From assembly GCF_026805325.1 (NCBI RefSeq), contig NZ_JAPRAT010000011.1, positions 1 through 64,000 on the forward strand: DNA of 64,000 nucleotides, written 5' to 3'. This DNA comes from Natronobacillus azotifigens. Its GTDB lineage: Bacteria > Bacillota > Bacilli > Bacillales > Amphibacillaceae. Shown here one piece after another: positions 16,305 through 26,234 of this stretch. A program made the position numbers and the translations under genes. The first letter of the stretch is position 1; every line of letters begins with the position of its first letter. The notes below the pieces were generated by a model. It did not search any database, was not told the DNA's origin, and worked only from the letters and a program-made list of their open reading frames with translations.

Positions 16305-17189
16305 ATGAAAAAAGTAAAAAAAGCAATTATTCCTGCTGCTGGTTTAGGTACACGATTTTTGCCAGCAACAAAAGCGATGCCGAAAGAAATGTTACCGATT
16401 GTAGATAAGCCGACGATTCAATATATTGTTGAAGAAGCGGTTGCTTCAGGAATCGAAGACATCATTATCGTTACCGGAAAAGGGAAGCGTGCGATTGAAG
16501 ATCATTTTGATTTTGCGCCTGAACTAGAACAGAATTTAAAAGAAAAGAATAAGTTGAATCTGCTACATAAAGTAGAGCAATCTACGAATCTAGCTGATAT
16601 TCATTATATCCGCCAAAAAGAACCAAAAGGACTTGGGCATGCGGTATGGTGTGCTCGTAAATTCATTGGTGATGAGCCATTTGCTGTACTGCTCGGTGAT
16701 GATATCGTGCAAAGCGATGTTCCTTGTTTAAAACAACTAATCAATCAATACGAAGAAACAGAATCATCAGTCATTGGTGTGCAACAGGTGGATCATAGTG
16801 TGACTGATCGTTATGGGATTGTTGATCCAAGTTCGCAAACCGGACGTCGTTATCAAGTAAATCATTTTGTGGAAAAACCAGCACTTGGAACTGCACCTTC
16901 TAACTTAGCAATCATGGGTCGTTATGTATTCACACCAGAAATCTTTCATTTCCTAGATCGTCAACAAGTCGGTACAGGTGGAGAGATTCAACTAACCGAT
17001 GCGATTCAAATGCTAAATGAAATTCAAAAAGTCTATGCCTATGATTTCCAAGGAGCGCGTTATGATGTTGGAGAACAGCTTGGCTTTGTGCGTACCACGT
17101 TAGAGTTCGCTTTAAAAAATAAAGACATTGGATCTGATGTGGAAAAAATGCTGATCGAGCTTGTGGAGCAGTTACAAGTAAAGAACTAG
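16305..17189 (+). CDS. galU: UTP-glucose-1-phosphate uridylyltransferase
   Basis: A 294-residue nucleotidyltransferase producing UDP-glucose from UTP and glucose-1-phosphate. The nucleotide-binding signature [19 protein letters not shown] is at residues 11-29, with [19 protein letters not shown] near 107, and GDD and VEKP further on. AAAAGGAG precedes the ATG. UDP-glucose feeds the UDP-glucose dehydrogenase at the end of the locus. Confidence 0.95.
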   Translation: MKKVKKAIIPAAGLGTRFLPATKAMPKEMLPIVDKPTIQYIVEEAVASGIEDIIIVTGKGKRAIEDHFDFAPELEQNLKEKNKLNLLHKVEQSTNLADIHYIRQKEPKGLGHAVWCARKFIGDEPFAVLLGDDIVQSDVPCLKQLINQYEETESSVIGVQQVDHSVTDRYGIVDPSSQTGRRYQVNHFVEKPALGTAPSNLAIMGRYVFTPEIFHFLDRQQVGTGGEIQLTDAIQMLNEIQKVYAYDFQGARYDVGEQLGFVRTTLEFALKNKDIGSDVEKMLIELVEQLQVKN

Positions 17190-17290
17190 GTTGAGATAAG
17201 GAAAGGGTGCATAATTTATGCTATCTTTCCCATTTGTTTAAAAACAACAAAACAGGTGTTAATCATCATGAAGAAGAGGGAGGCAAGCGT

Positions 17291-19114
17291 ATGTCTTATC
17301 GAAAAAGAATGTTTCTACTTATGTTGCTAGATTCATTGACAGTTAGTCTAGCAATTTTTGTTGCCTCTTGGATTGTATACCCAGGAATGCAAGTATGGTC
17401 CACTCAAACGGTGATCATCAGTACGATTTCCCTTTTGGTGTTTCATCATCTGTATGCATTTTTATATAAGCTTTATCATAAAGTGTGGGCCTATGCGAGT
17501 GTGAATGAATTATTTGCGATTGTGCAAGCCATTACGTTATCTGTCGTATCTACCGGAATTATTCAATATTTTATTAATGGCTTCTCTATTTATCGCAGAG
17601 CATTGCTGGTTACCTATTTACTATATTTACTCTTAATTGGTGGAACAAGATTCACGTGGCGAATCGTACGAGATCGTTTTCTTGTTCGACAAAAAGATCA
17701 GAAGCGAACGTTGATTGTAGGAGCAGGTGCAGCGGGGGCGATGATTGCTCGTCAGTTGAAAAATGAGCATCATAACACGGATCTTTGTCCGGTTGCGTTC
17801 GTGGATGATGATGTGACGAAGCATCGAATGCAACTTTATGATATTCCTGTAATTGGTGGAACAGATAATATTCTTGAAGTGGTGGAAGCGGAAGCAATTG
17901 ACCATATTGTCATTGCGATTCCTTCACTAAAAAATGGTGACTTAAAGAACATTATCAACCAGTGTAATAAAGCAGATGCAAAAGTTCAAATTTTACCGAA
18001 AATTGAGGATATCGCAACAGGTCGCGTGTCTGTAAATGCCTTGCGTAATGTAGATGTAGAGGATGTACTTGGAAGACCTCCAGTGACACTAGATATTCAT
18101 AAAATTTCTGAATATGTGACCGATCAGACCGTAATGGTTACTGGTGCTGGTGGTTCGATTGGTTCAGAGATTTGTCGGCAGCTGATGCGTTTTACTCCTG
18201 ATCGACTCATCTTAGTAGGACACGGGGAATTTAGTATTTACTCGATAGATATGGAGTTGCGTAACACATTCCAGACAAAAGATGTCGAGATCATTCCAAT
18301 TATTGGTGATGTGCAAGATCGAAAGCGGATGTTTAGCATAATGGAGACATATCAACCAACAATTGTTTATCATGCAGCTGCACATAAACATGTGCCGTTA
18401 ATGGAGCATAACCCACATGAAGCAATTAAGAACAATGTGATTGGAACGAGAAACGTAGCCGAAGCGGCAGATACGTTTGGGATTGGCACATTTGTGTTGG
18501 TGTCTACTGATAAAGCGGTAAACCCAACGAATGTGATGGGCGCAACAAAACGAGTAGCAGAAATGGTTGTGCAAGATCTAGCCTCCCGAAGCAAAACAAA
18601 ATTTGTTGCGGTACGATTTGGTAATGTACTCGGAAGTCGCGGTAGTGTAATCCCGCTCTTTAAGAAGCAAATTGAAGCGGGTGGTCCTATTACGGTTACC
18701 CATCCTAATATGACTCGTTATTTTATGACGATTCCAGAAGCTTCTCGACTCGTGATTCAAGCGGGAACCCTAGCCAAAGGTGGAGAAATATTCGTTTTGG
18801 ATATGGGTGAGCCTGTGAAGATTGTTGATTTAGCGAAGAATCTAATTAAACTATCCGGATTCTCGACCAAAGATATTCCGATTGAATTTAGCGGAATACG
18901 ACCAGGTGAGAAGATGTATGAAGAACTGTTAGGGGAAGATGAAATTCTCCCAGGCGAAGTTTATGAAAAGATTTACGTAGGACGAACAAAAGAAGTGCAT
19001 ACCGAACGGCTGCTAGCTTTGATTGAGCAATTCCCGAAATATTCGAATGAGGAACTTAAGGATGAATTGATGGGGATTGTTTTTGGGGAGCGGGAAGTTG
19101 AAGCCGTAACATAA
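17291..19114 (+). CDS. CapD/EpsC-type membrane nucleotide-sugar 4,6-dehydratase
   Basis: About 607 residues. Four N-terminal transmembrane helices (to ~residue 125), a first Rossmann motif (VGAGAAGAMIARQL) and a second SDR domain (TGAGGSIGSEIC) with the SMRD-family MGATKR signature in place of the YxxxK motif. Such enzymes convert UDP-GlcNAc to UDP-4-keto-6-deoxy sugar, the first step toward bacillosamine-type sugars, which fits the aminotransferase and acetyltransferase downstream. The start ATG 17291 has GAGGGAGG upstream; the reading frame extends further upstream, but without a good start. Confidence 0.92.
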   Translation: MSYRKRMFLLMLLDSLTVSLAIFVASWIVYPGMQVWSTQTVIISTISLLVFHHLYAFLYKLYHKVWAYASVNELFAIVQAITLSVVSTGIIQYFINGFSIYRRALLVTYLLYLLLIGGTRFTWRIVRDRFLVRQKDQKRTLIVGAGAAGAMIARQLKNEHHNTDLCPVAFVDDDVTKHRMQLYDIPVIGGTDNILEVVEAEAIDHIVIAIPSLKNGDLKNIINQCNKADAKVQILPKIEDIATGRVSVNALRNVDVEDVLGRPPVTLDIHKISEYVTDQTVMVTGAGGSIGSEICRQLMRFTPDRLILVGHGEFSIYSIDMELRNTFQTKDVEIIPIIGDVQDRKRMFSIMETYQPTIVYHAAAHKHVPLMEHNPHEAIKNNVIGTRNVAEAADTFGIGTFVLVSTDKAVNPTNVMGATKRVAEMVVQDLASRSKTKFVAVRFGNVLGSRGSVIPLFKKQIEAGGPITVTHPNMTRYFMTIPEASRLVIQAGTLAKGGEIFVLDMGEPVKIVDLAKNLIKLSGFSTKDIPIEFSGIRPGEKMYEELLGEDEILPGEVYEKIYVGRTKEVHTERLLALIEQFPKYSNEELKDELMGIVFGEREVEAVT

Positions 19115-19141
19115 GTCTATTATAAAAGATGTTATATTGAT

Positions 19142-19178
19142 TCAGCTACTATTTTTGCTATAGGTAGTAGCTGATTCC
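19142..19178 (+). terminator. hairpin between the dehydratase gene and the capsule core
   Basis: TCAGCTACTA (19142-19151) pairs with TAGTAGCTGA (19165-19174), then TTCCCTTTT. The T-run is imperfect. It may be an attenuator or a partial terminator at the edge of the AT-rich core. Confidence 0.6.
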
Positions 19179-19296
19179 CTTTTAAAGTGATAGGTCATAT
19201 TCAGTGAATGTCATCTGGGTATTTTAGAAGTTAATTGGAATTTCCAATTAAGTTCTACTATACTAAGTAACCAACATTAGGAAGGAAGTCTTAAAG

Positions 19297-20427
19297 ATGG
19301 GAACAACTAAAAATAAAGATAGAATTTTTCTTTCATCACCACATATGAGCGATGAAGGTTATGAAATGGAATATGTGCAGGAAGCTTTCGATACAAATTG
19401 GATTGCTCCACTAGGTGAAAACGTTAATGGATTTGAGAGAGAATTAGCAGATAAAGTTGGTTCAAAGGCAGCTGCAGCACTTTCCTCTGGAACGGCAGCT
19501 ATTCACTTGGCATTAAAGGCAGCGGGAGTTGGTGAAGGGGATATTGTATTCTGTCCCACCCTTACATTTTCAGCCACAGCTAATCCAATTATCTATCAAA
19601 GTGCAACCCCTGTATTTATAGATAGTGATTATGCAACATGGAACATGTGTCCACAAGCATTAGAAGAAGCCTTTCATAAGTATCCAGAAGTTAAGGCAGT
19701 TATTGTTGTGCATCTGTATGGTTTGTCTGCTGATATGGATCAAATAGTAGAACTCTGTAAGAAACATAATGTTGTTTTAATAGAAGATGCAGCTGAAAGC
19801 TTAGGTACTTACTATAAAAGTAAACAGACCGGAACGTTTGGTGATTATGGAATATTCTCGTTTAACGGAAATAAAATCATTACTACTTCTGGTGGTGGAA
19901 TGCTTGTTTCTGATAATGAAGAACGTATTGCAAAAGCTAGATTCTGGGCAACTCAATCTAGAGATCAAGCTAGACACTATCAGCATAGCGAATTAGGTTT
20001 TAATTATCGTATGAGTAATGTAGTTGCAGGTATTGGTAGAGGTCAACTTAAAGTATTGGATCAGAGAGTTGAAAAGAAACGATATATCTTTGACTATTAC
20101 AAAAAAGAATTGGGGGAACTTGAAGGGGTTCAGTTCATGCCTACTAATGAATGGGACGAACCGAATTATTGGTTGAGTGCAATGACATTAAGTGGGAAAA
20201 TTAGACCAATAGACATCTTTGAAGTTTTAGAGGAAGAGAATATTGAGTCAAGGCCAATTTGGAAACCGATGCATATGCAGCCATTCTTTGAGGAGTATGA
20301 TTTTGTCGGAAAGAACGTGTCCAATGAACTGTTTGAAGATGGTGTTTGTTTGCCGAGTGATACTAAATTAACGGATTCACAGTTGACTAAAATTGTAGAG
20401 ATAATAAAGAAGTTGTGGTGTAAATAA
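19297..20427 (+). CDS. DegT/DnrJ/EryC1 aminotransferase (EpsN/PglE-like)
   Basis: A 376-residue PLP enzyme that most likely aminates the 4-keto sugar made by the CapD-like dehydratase, giving UDP-4-amino-4,6-dideoxy-GlcNAc. Visible are the N-terminal SSPHMSDEGYE block, SSGTAAIHLALKA near residue 62, EDAAESLG near 162 and the PLP lysine in FNGNKIIT near 190. The next gene overlaps its stop by one base. It forms a pathway cassette with the dehydratase upstream and the acetyltransferase downstream. Confidence 0.92.
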   Translation: MGTTKNKDRIFLSSPHMSDEGYEMEYVQEAFDTNWIAPLGENVNGFERELADKVGSKAAAALSSGTAAIHLALKAAGVGEGDIVFCPTLTFSATANPIIYQSATPVFIDSDYATWNMCPQALEEAFHKYPEVKAVIVVHLYGLSADMDQIVELCKKHNVVLIEDAAESLGTYYKSKQTGTFGDYGIFSFNGNKIITTSGGGMLVSDNEERIAKARFWATQSRDQARHYQHSELGFNYRMSNVVAGIGRGQLKVLDQRVEKKRYIFDYYKKELGELEGVQFMPTNEWDEPNYWLSAMTLSGKIRPIDIFEVLEEENIESRPIWKPMHMQPFFEEYDFVGKNVSNELFEDGVCLPSDTKLTDSQLTKIVEIIKKLWCK

Positions 20428-21071
20428 TGAGTAGTTCAAAAGGTAAGATTTATAAAAGGTTTGTAAAAAGACCAATGGATTTTATGCTCTCATTGATTGC
20501 TATTATAGCCTTAAGTCCGATAATTTTACTATTGGCAATTTTAGTAAGAACTAGACTTGGTAGCCCGATACTATTTAAACAAAAACGACCTGGTCTAAAT
20601 GAAAAAATCTTTATGATGTATAAATTCAGAACAATGACGAATGAAAAAGATGATAGTGGAGTTTTATTACCAGATAGTTTAAGATTGACAAAATTCGGAA
20701 AGTTTTTGAGATCTACATCGCTAGATGAGCTTCCTGAACTATTTAATATCCTAAAAGGTGAAATGTCTATAATTGGTCCTAGGCCTTTATTAATACAGTA
20801 TCTGACTTTATATAATGATCATCAAAAGCGTCGACATGAAGTAAGACCGGGTTTATCAGGGTTAGCTCAAGTCAGCGGAAGGAATACGATTAGTTGGGAA
20901 GATAAGTTCAATCTTGATGTGAAATATGTCGATAACATGAGTTTTATAGGTGACTGGGAAATAATTTTACTTACAATCAAAAAAACGTTTGTCAGAGAAG
21001 GTGTTAATTCAAAAAACGCAGCTACAATTGAACCTTTTAAAGGGAATGAAAAGGAGCAAATCGGGTCATGA
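20427..21071 (+). CDS. undecaprenyl-phosphate sugar phosphotransferase (EpsL/PglC-like)
   Basis: A 214-residue monotopic phosphoglycosyl transferase that starts repeat-unit synthesis by moving a sugar-1-phosphate to undecaprenyl phosphate. One hydrophobic membrane segment near residues 15-38 is followed by the conserved KFRTM, STSLDELPEL (catalytic Asp-Glu), IGPRPLL and RPGLSGLAQV motifs. The short size without extra N-terminal helices is that of PglC-type enzymes using bacillosamine-like donors, in agreement with its neighbours. It overlaps the acetyltransferase gene by 4 bp. Confidence 0.93.
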   Translation: MSSSKGKIYKRFVKRPMDFMLSLIAIIALSPIILLLAILVRTRLGSPILFKQKRPGLNEKIFMMYKFRTMTNEKDDSGVLLPDSLRLTKFGKFLRSTSLDELPELFNILKGEMSIIGPRPLLIQYLTLYNDHQKRRHEVRPGLSGLAQVSGRNTISWEDKFNLDVKYVDNMSFIGDWEIILLTIKKTFVREGVNSKNAATIEPFKGNEKEQIGS

Positions 21072-21688
21072 AAGATAAACTTCTTATAATTGGAGCTGGC
21101 GGGCACGGTAAAGTTGCAGCAGATATAGCAATAAAGTTGAACAAATGGGAGAGCATCGCCTTCCTCGATGATGACGTTGCTACTAAGAAGTGTATGGGAT
21201 TGAAAGTTATCGGAAAAGTAGATGACTATTTTAGATATAGGAAGGAAGCCGAGTTCTTTGTAGCAATAGGAGATAATGCTATGAGAGAACTGTTGCAAGA
21301 AAAGCTGAGGACTGATGGTTCAAATATAATAAGTTTAGTTCATCCCGAAGCAATAATAGGACTAGATGTTGAAATTGGTGAAGGTACTGTTATTATGGCG
21401 GGGGCTGTTGTCAATAGCTCAAGCAATATTGGTAAAGGTTGCATTATTAATACGAGTTCTAGCTTGGATCATGACACTATCTTAGAAGATTATGTCCATA
21501 TATCGCCTGGAGTGAGAAGTGCTGGGAACGTAAATATAGGAAAAGGTACGTGGCTAGGAATTGGTAGTGTTGTAAGCAATAACGTAAACATCTACAGTGG
21601 ATGCAAAATAGGGGCAGGTGCTGTGGTGATAAAGCACATCAATGAACCTGGGACATATGTTGGGGTTCCGGTGAGGAGAATTAACTAA
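21068..21688 (+). CDS. sugar O/N-acetyltransferase, PglD/EpsM-like
   Basis: A 206-residue protein. The N-terminal Rossmann-like part (IIGAGGHGKVAADIA) is followed by a left-handed beta-helix of hexapeptide repeats (residues ~95-200) with the catalytic-region LDHDTILEDYVHISPG. PglD homologues N-acetylate the 4-amino group of UDP-4-amino sugars with acetyl-CoA, producing UDP-N,N'-diacetylbacillosamine. It is coupled by overlap to the genes on both sides. Confidence 0.92.
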   Translation: MKDKLLIIGAGGHGKVAADIAIKLNKWESIAFLDDDVATKKCMGLKVIGKVDDYFRYRKEAEFFVAIGDNAMRELLQEKLRTDGSNIISLVHPEAIIGLDVEIGEGTVIMAGAVVNSSSNIGKGCIINTSSSLDHDTILEDYVHISPGVRSAGNVNIGKGTWLGIGSVVSNNVNIYSGCKIGAGAVVIKHINEPGTYVGVPVRRIN

Positions 21689-22779
21689 TGAAGAAAGTTC
21701 TGATATTAGCTAATAATGATGTAGGATTGTATAAATTTAGAAAAGAACTGATTGAAGAACTGTTAAAAGATAACAAAGTGTTTATATCTTTACCTGATGG
21801 AAAGTTTGTAAAAGAACTGGTTGACTTAGGGTGTGAATTTATAAACACGAATATTAGCAGAAGAGGAACGAATCCTATTACTGACTTTAAACTGATGGTT
21901 AAGTATAAAAAGATTTTGGATAAGGTCAAGCCGGACATAGTATTGTCGTATACAATTAAACCTAATATCTACGGGGGAATGATGTGTAGGCTTGCCAAAA
22001 CACCATACATTTCAAATATTACAGGGCTTGGCACCGCTGTCGAGAATGGTGGTTTGTTACAGAAAACTACTATATTTTTATACCAGTTAGCTTTAAAAAA
22101 TGCTTCATGTGTGTTCTTTCAAAATAAGGAAAACGCTGACTTCATAAATAGTAAAATAAGCATTAAAGGAAAACAAAAAGTAATTCCTGGTTCTGGAGTT
22201 AACTTAAAGTTCTTTAAAGTTTTGGATTATCCTCAAGACGATGTTATTAATTTTTTATTTATCTCAAGAGTTATGAAGCAAAAAGGGATAGAACAATATC
22301 TTGATACAGCAGAATATATTAAGAGTAAATATCCTAACACTGAATTTCATATTCTTGGATTTTGTGAAGAATCTTATGAAGAAAAATTAAAAGATATGAC
22401 TGAAAAAGGTATTATTCAATATCATGGTATGCAAAGTGATGTTAGGAAGTTTTATACGATTTCTCACTGTACAATACACCCAACATTTTATCCTGAAGGA
22501 ATGTCGAATGTTCTTCTAGAAAGTGCAGCTTGTGGCAGACCTGTTATAACAACTAACAGAAGTGGTTGTAGAGAAATTGTAGAAGATGGAAGTACTGGTT
22601 TTATAGTAGAAGAACAGAATAGTAACGACATTATAGAGAAGGTAGAGAGATTTTTAAACATGAGTTTTGCTGAAAAAAAACAGATGGGTTTGGCTGGTAG
22701 AAAAAAGGTAGAAAAGGAGTTTAATAGGCAGGTAGTAGTTGATGCTTACTCCACGGAGATTTTTAAAAAGGAAGTATAA
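21688..22779 (+). CDS. GT4-family glycosyltransferase (PglA-like)
   Basis: A 363-residue cytoplasmic GT-B enzyme with the N-terminal ANNDVGLYKFRKELI and the C-terminal donor-binding region FYPEGMSNVLLESAACGRP, whose EGMSNVLLE block holds the retaining GT4 glutamates. It most resembles transferases that add the second sugar to a lipid-linked bacillosamine-type sugar. The start overlaps the preceding stop by one base. The donor sugar cannot be read from sequence. Confidence 0.88.
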   Translation: MKKVLILANNDVGLYKFRKELIEELLKDNKVFISLPDGKFVKELVDLGCEFINTNISRRGTNPITDFKLMVKYKKILDKVKPDIVLSYTIKPNIYGGMMCRLAKTPYISNITGLGTAVENGGLLQKTTIFLYQLALKNASCVFFQNKENADFINSKISIKGKQKVIPGSGVNLKFFKVLDYPQDDVINFLFISRVMKQKGIEQYLDTAEYIKSKYPNTEFHILGFCEESYEEKLKDMTEKGIIQYHGMQSDVRKFYTISHCTIHPTFYPEGMSNVLLESAACGRPVITTNRSGCREIVEDGSTGFIVEEQNSNDIIEKVERFLNMSFAEKKQMGLAGRKKVEKEFNRQVVVDAYSTEIFKKEV

Positions 22780-22782
22780 CAT

Positions 22783-23676
22783 ATGAAAAAAGATGCTATG
22801 GTTACTGTAGTAACACCAACATTTAATAGAGGCTATATATTAGATAAGTGTTATCTATCATTAAAAAAACAAACTAATAAATCGTTTATTTGGATAATAA
22901 TAGATGATGGATCAACAGATAACACAGAAAAATTAGTAGAAAAATGGATGAATGAAAAACACTTAAATATTGAATATTATAAGAAAAAAAATGGTGGAAA
23001 AGCATCCGCATTAAATTTCTCATTTGACATGCTAAAGACAAAGTACTTTGTCTGCTTGGATTCAGATGATCAATTGACACCAGGTGCAATAGAAGAAGCT
23101 ATAAAAACTTTAGAACCTATCAGCAAAGAACCTTCATATTGTGGAATGTTGGCACTTAGAAATCATTGCAATGGAGGGGTAATGGGTGGTAGAAGAATAC
23201 CTCTAAATGTAACTGAAACTACAATAATGGCCATAACTGATAAATATAGAATTAGGTCTGAATTTATTCAATTTTATAAAAAGGAAATAATTAACGATTA
23301 TCGTTTTCCTGAAATTAAAGGCGAGAAGTTTATTTCACCAGAATATCTCGCTAGAGAGATTAATAGGAAGTATAAATTTAAAGTGTCACAAGAAAAACTT
23401 TGCATTTGTGAATATTTGGCGGATGGATTAACTAAAAATAAGCTTGAGATTATTAAAAAAAATCCAAAAGGTTATACATTAGTGAAAAAACAATCCTTTG
23501 ACCTAGCTATAGGCCTTGTTCCTAAGAGCAAGCATGCAATAATGTACATTGCGGGCTCGATACTAAGTAATGATAAAAATGCCATTAAAAATTCACCTAA
23601 CAAACTTATGACGTTATTATATTACCCTCTAGGATACTTAGCTTACTTAACGCGTTTTAAGATAAGAAAATATTAA
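22783..23676 (+). CDS. GT2-family glycosyltransferase
   Basis: A 297-residue GT-A enzyme. TPTFNRGYILDKC, DDGSTDNTE near residue 47 and LDSDDQ (DxD metal site) near 93 place it in family GT2. It probably extends the lipid-linked oligosaccharide with a further sugar. The DNA is markedly AT-rich, like the rest of this core. The specific linkage is unknown. Confidence 0.88.
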   Translation: MKKDAMVTVVTPTFNRGYILDKCYLSLKKQTNKSFIWIIIDDGSTDNTEKLVEKWMNEKHLNIEYYKKKNGGKASALNFSFDMLKTKYFVCLDSDDQLTPGAIEEAIKTLEPISKEPSYCGMLALRNHCNGGVMGGRRIPLNVTETTIMAITDKYRIRSEFIQFYKKEIINDYRFPEIKGEKFISPEYLAREINRKYKFKVSQEKLCICEYLADGLTKNKLEIIKKNPKGYTLVKKQSFDLAIGLVPKSKHAIMYIAGSILSNDKNAIKNSPNKLMTLLYYPLGYLAYLTRFKIRKY

Positions 23677-23745
23677 AAATAGTGAAAAGTAATGGGGTAA
23701 CATAAACTTTTAAAAATATACTTTAGATTTTAGGAGGCTTGTTAA

Positions 23746-25083
23746 TTGAGTAACTTAATAACTATAGAGAGAAAAAAGAGAGGGATATTTATATTGCTTT
23801 TTTTAGCAATAATTAATCATATTATGCTAATTTATCCAAACTCTCAAAATATTAGTTATCTAACTTTAATTTTAATAGTTGTAACTCTGTATAATTCCAG
23901 TATTGGCTTAAGTCTTTGGATATTAACTATTAGTACTAGTGGTATATTTGAAACACAACATAATATGAGTACATTTAATACATTGTTAATAGCAGTTACA
24001 GGAACTTTATTGATAAAAGAGGTCATAAACAGCATAAAAACAGGTGCATTACAATACAAAAAAAATATAATATATTTTGTATTCATGTTAACTTTAACAT
24101 CTGTTATTTCCTATATTTTCAATTTGGATGGAACAAGTTTTGCGAGTAACATTGCGTTATTCTGCTTTTTGATGATACTAATTTTTACTGCTAGATTGTG
24201 TTATGTAGATCATACAGCAATTAATTTATTTTTATATGCATTTATTATAGCTACCATAAGTGCACTTGTTTTTTCGGCACCAGAAATTATGTCCGATGGT
24301 TTTAGAAGACTTAGTGTGGCTGGTAATGTACGTGCTATGTCCAATATTGTTGGTTATTCATTATTTACTATGCTTATATCATTGATTTACAGGAATTATA
24401 TTTTATCAAGCTATAGCTACTTATCTTTTCCTTTTACAAGAGGGAATAGAATGATTCATATCTTTCTCATTTCAATCTTTGCAATACTCTTAATAATGAC
24501 AGGCTCTCGTGGGGTTATATTAGCTATAGTGATTTCTTTTGGAGTCATGTTATTTTTTTCTATGCTATGGAAAGGGAAAATAAGAAGAATCAATAAAGGT
24601 TATTTAATCTTTTCCTTTTTGATGATAATTATTGCAATTTCTCTATTGGTTAGTTCCTTGCCGACAGAAACAGAGCTATTTGAAAGATTACGACCCTCCG
24701 CATCGCTTTATACAGGCGACTCGTATTTTGGTAATATTAGATGGTTAATTTGGGAGACTACCATTAGAGAGATGAATGGAATGCAGTGGTTTTTTGGAGC
24801 TGGGTTAGCACAATTTAGAAACTTAGCAATTAAAGGAGGATTTGACTACTATGCTCATTCTGTGTTTGTAGATACTTTTGTTTCGTTGGGTTTTATTGGA
24901 TTTAGTATATTGTTTTTATTTCTGCTCAGGATTTCATACGTAGTTATAAAAAACAGGAATATACTTACTTTAGGTCTTCTCAGTTACCTGATCATTTCTT
25001 TCTTTACACATGGAATGCTACTGAATAGTTTTTTTTGGGTTAATCTGGCGATTGTTTGTGGGATCTCATATAAAGGTCTGTAA
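23746..25083 (+). CDS. O-antigen polymerase/ligase-like membrane protein (Wzy candidate)
   Basis: A 445-residue polytopic protein with about eleven to twelve hydrophobic segments and a long loop near residues 300-375, the profile of Wzy_C/O-antigen polymerases. Start TTG, with TTTAGGAGGCTTG upstream. Between the glycosyltransferase and flippase genes it is the only candidate for polymerising repeat units on the outer face of the membrane. These proteins have little sequence conservation, so the call rests on topology and context. Confidence 0.8.
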   Translation: MSNLITIERKKRGIFILLFLAIINHIMLIYPNSQNISYLTLILIVVTLYNSSIGLSLWILTISTSGIFETQHNMSTFNTLLIAVTGTLLIKEVINSIKTGALQYKKNIIYFVFMLTLTSVISYIFNLDGTSFASNIALFCFLMILIFTARLCYVDHTAINLFLYAFIIATISALVFSAPEIMSDGFRRLSVAGNVRAMSNIVGYSLFTMLISLIYRNYILSSYSYLSFPFTRGNRMIHIFLISIFAILLIMTGSRGVILAIVISFGVMLFFSMLWKGKIRRINKGYLIFSFLMIIIAISLLVSSLPTETELFERLRPSASLYTGDSYFGNIRWLIWETTIREMNGMQWFFGAGLAQFRNLAIKGGFDYYAHSVFVDTFVSLGFIGFSILFLFLLRISYVVIKNRNILTLGLLSYLIISFFTHGMLLNSFFWVNLAIVCGISYKGL

Positions 25084-25175
25084 AAATTCCAATAGTGTAA
25101 AATTTTTTTGTAATTGAAATTATTTATTTGATATTTATATAGAAACATATAAGCAATAGGAGTGAATAGTAAACA

Positions 25176-26234
25176 GTGTATAATTTACATGTAATGCCAA
25201 ATCAAAAATTTACACAATCCTATATTCAATTCGTTAATAAAGAATTTAATTCTTATGAACATTTTTTCGTTATTTTAGGTGAAGGAAATACTGAAAATAA
25301 CCCGATCCTACTTAATGGTAATGTAATATGTGTGAGCAAAAAAATAGTACATTTATTTAAATTGCTTAGAGAAATGAATTGCTCAGATAAAATAATACTA
25401 CACAGTATTTTTTCCTCAAGCATAGTAATACTTTTATTCATGCAGCCTTGGTTATTAAAAAAATGTTATTGGGTTGTCTGGGGGGGAGACTTATATTGTC
25501 GTGAAGTGAGTAATAGGGGTTTTTTATATAATCTATATGAATTCATACGTAAATCTATTATTAAGAAAATGGCTGGTTTAGTAACACATATTAAAGGAGA
25601 TTATGATTTAGCTAAAAGATGGTACGGATTTAAAGGGAAATACTATTACTCATTTTTGTACCCTAGTAATTTGTATAAAGATTACATTGTCAATAAGGAA
25701 TTAGAAACCACTGATAGAATATACATTCAAATTGGTAACTCTGCTGATCCAAGTAATAATCATATAGAAATTTTGGACAAAGTAAATAAATATAAAGATA
25801 TGGAAATAGAAATTATATGCCCGTTATCATATGGAGATGAAGGTTATGCTGAAACAATTATAAACTATGGAAGAAATCTGTATGGGGAAAAATTCACTCC
25901 AATAACTGAATTCATGCCTTTCGATAAATATCTCGATATACTTGCTAAAATTGATATAGCCATTTTCAATCATAAAAGACAACAGGCGCTAGGGAACATA
26001 ATATCATTATTAGGATTGGGGAAAAAGGTTTATATACGCGATGTAATTACTACATGGCAGTTTTGTTTAGATCATGATTTGAAGGTATATAATGCAAATG
26101 ATGATTTTGAGAATTTATTTGAAGAAATGGGTAAAGAAGTTCGGGAAAAAAACATTAAAAATGTGAAAAGGCAGTTTTCAGAATCAAAATTAATTGAAGA
26201 TTGGAAGGGGATTTTTAGTGAAGGTGAAGTTTAG
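25176..26234 (+). CDS. wecF: TDP-Fuc4NAc:lipid II Fuc4NAc transferase (WecF-like, GT56)
   Basis: A 352-residue protein matching enterobacterial WecF/RffT at several landmark motifs: YWVVWGGDLYCRE (family WHIWGADLYE), IQIGNSADPSNNHIEIL (VGNSGDRSNEHI), ICPLSYGDEGYAETI and FNHKRQQALGNIISLL (FARQQGIGTL). GT56 enzymes transfer 4-acetamido-4,6-dideoxygalactose from dTDP-Fuc4NAc to a lipid-linked disaccharide. The start is GTG 25176 with AGGAG 13 bases upstream; the N-terminal MYNLHVMPNQKF fits the family. It is directly followed by wecD and wecE homologues, completing the pathway. Confidence 0.88.
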   Translation: MYNLHVMPNQKFTQSYIQFVNKEFNSYEHFFVILGEGNTENNPILLNGNVICVSKKIVHLFKLLREMNCSDKIILHSIFSSSIVILLFMQPWLLKKCYWVVWGGDLYCREVSNRGFLYNLYEFIRKSIIKKMAGLVTHIKGDYDLAKRWYGFKGKYYYSFLYPSNLYKDYIVNKELETTDRIYIQIGNSADPSNNHIEILDKVNKYKDMEIEIICPLSYGDEGYAETIINYGRNLYGEKFTPITEFMPFDKYLDILAKIDIAIFNHKRQQALGNIISLLGLGKKVYIRDVITTWQFCLDHDLKVYNANDDFENLFEEMGKEVREKNIKNVKRQFSESKLIEDWKGIFSEGEV

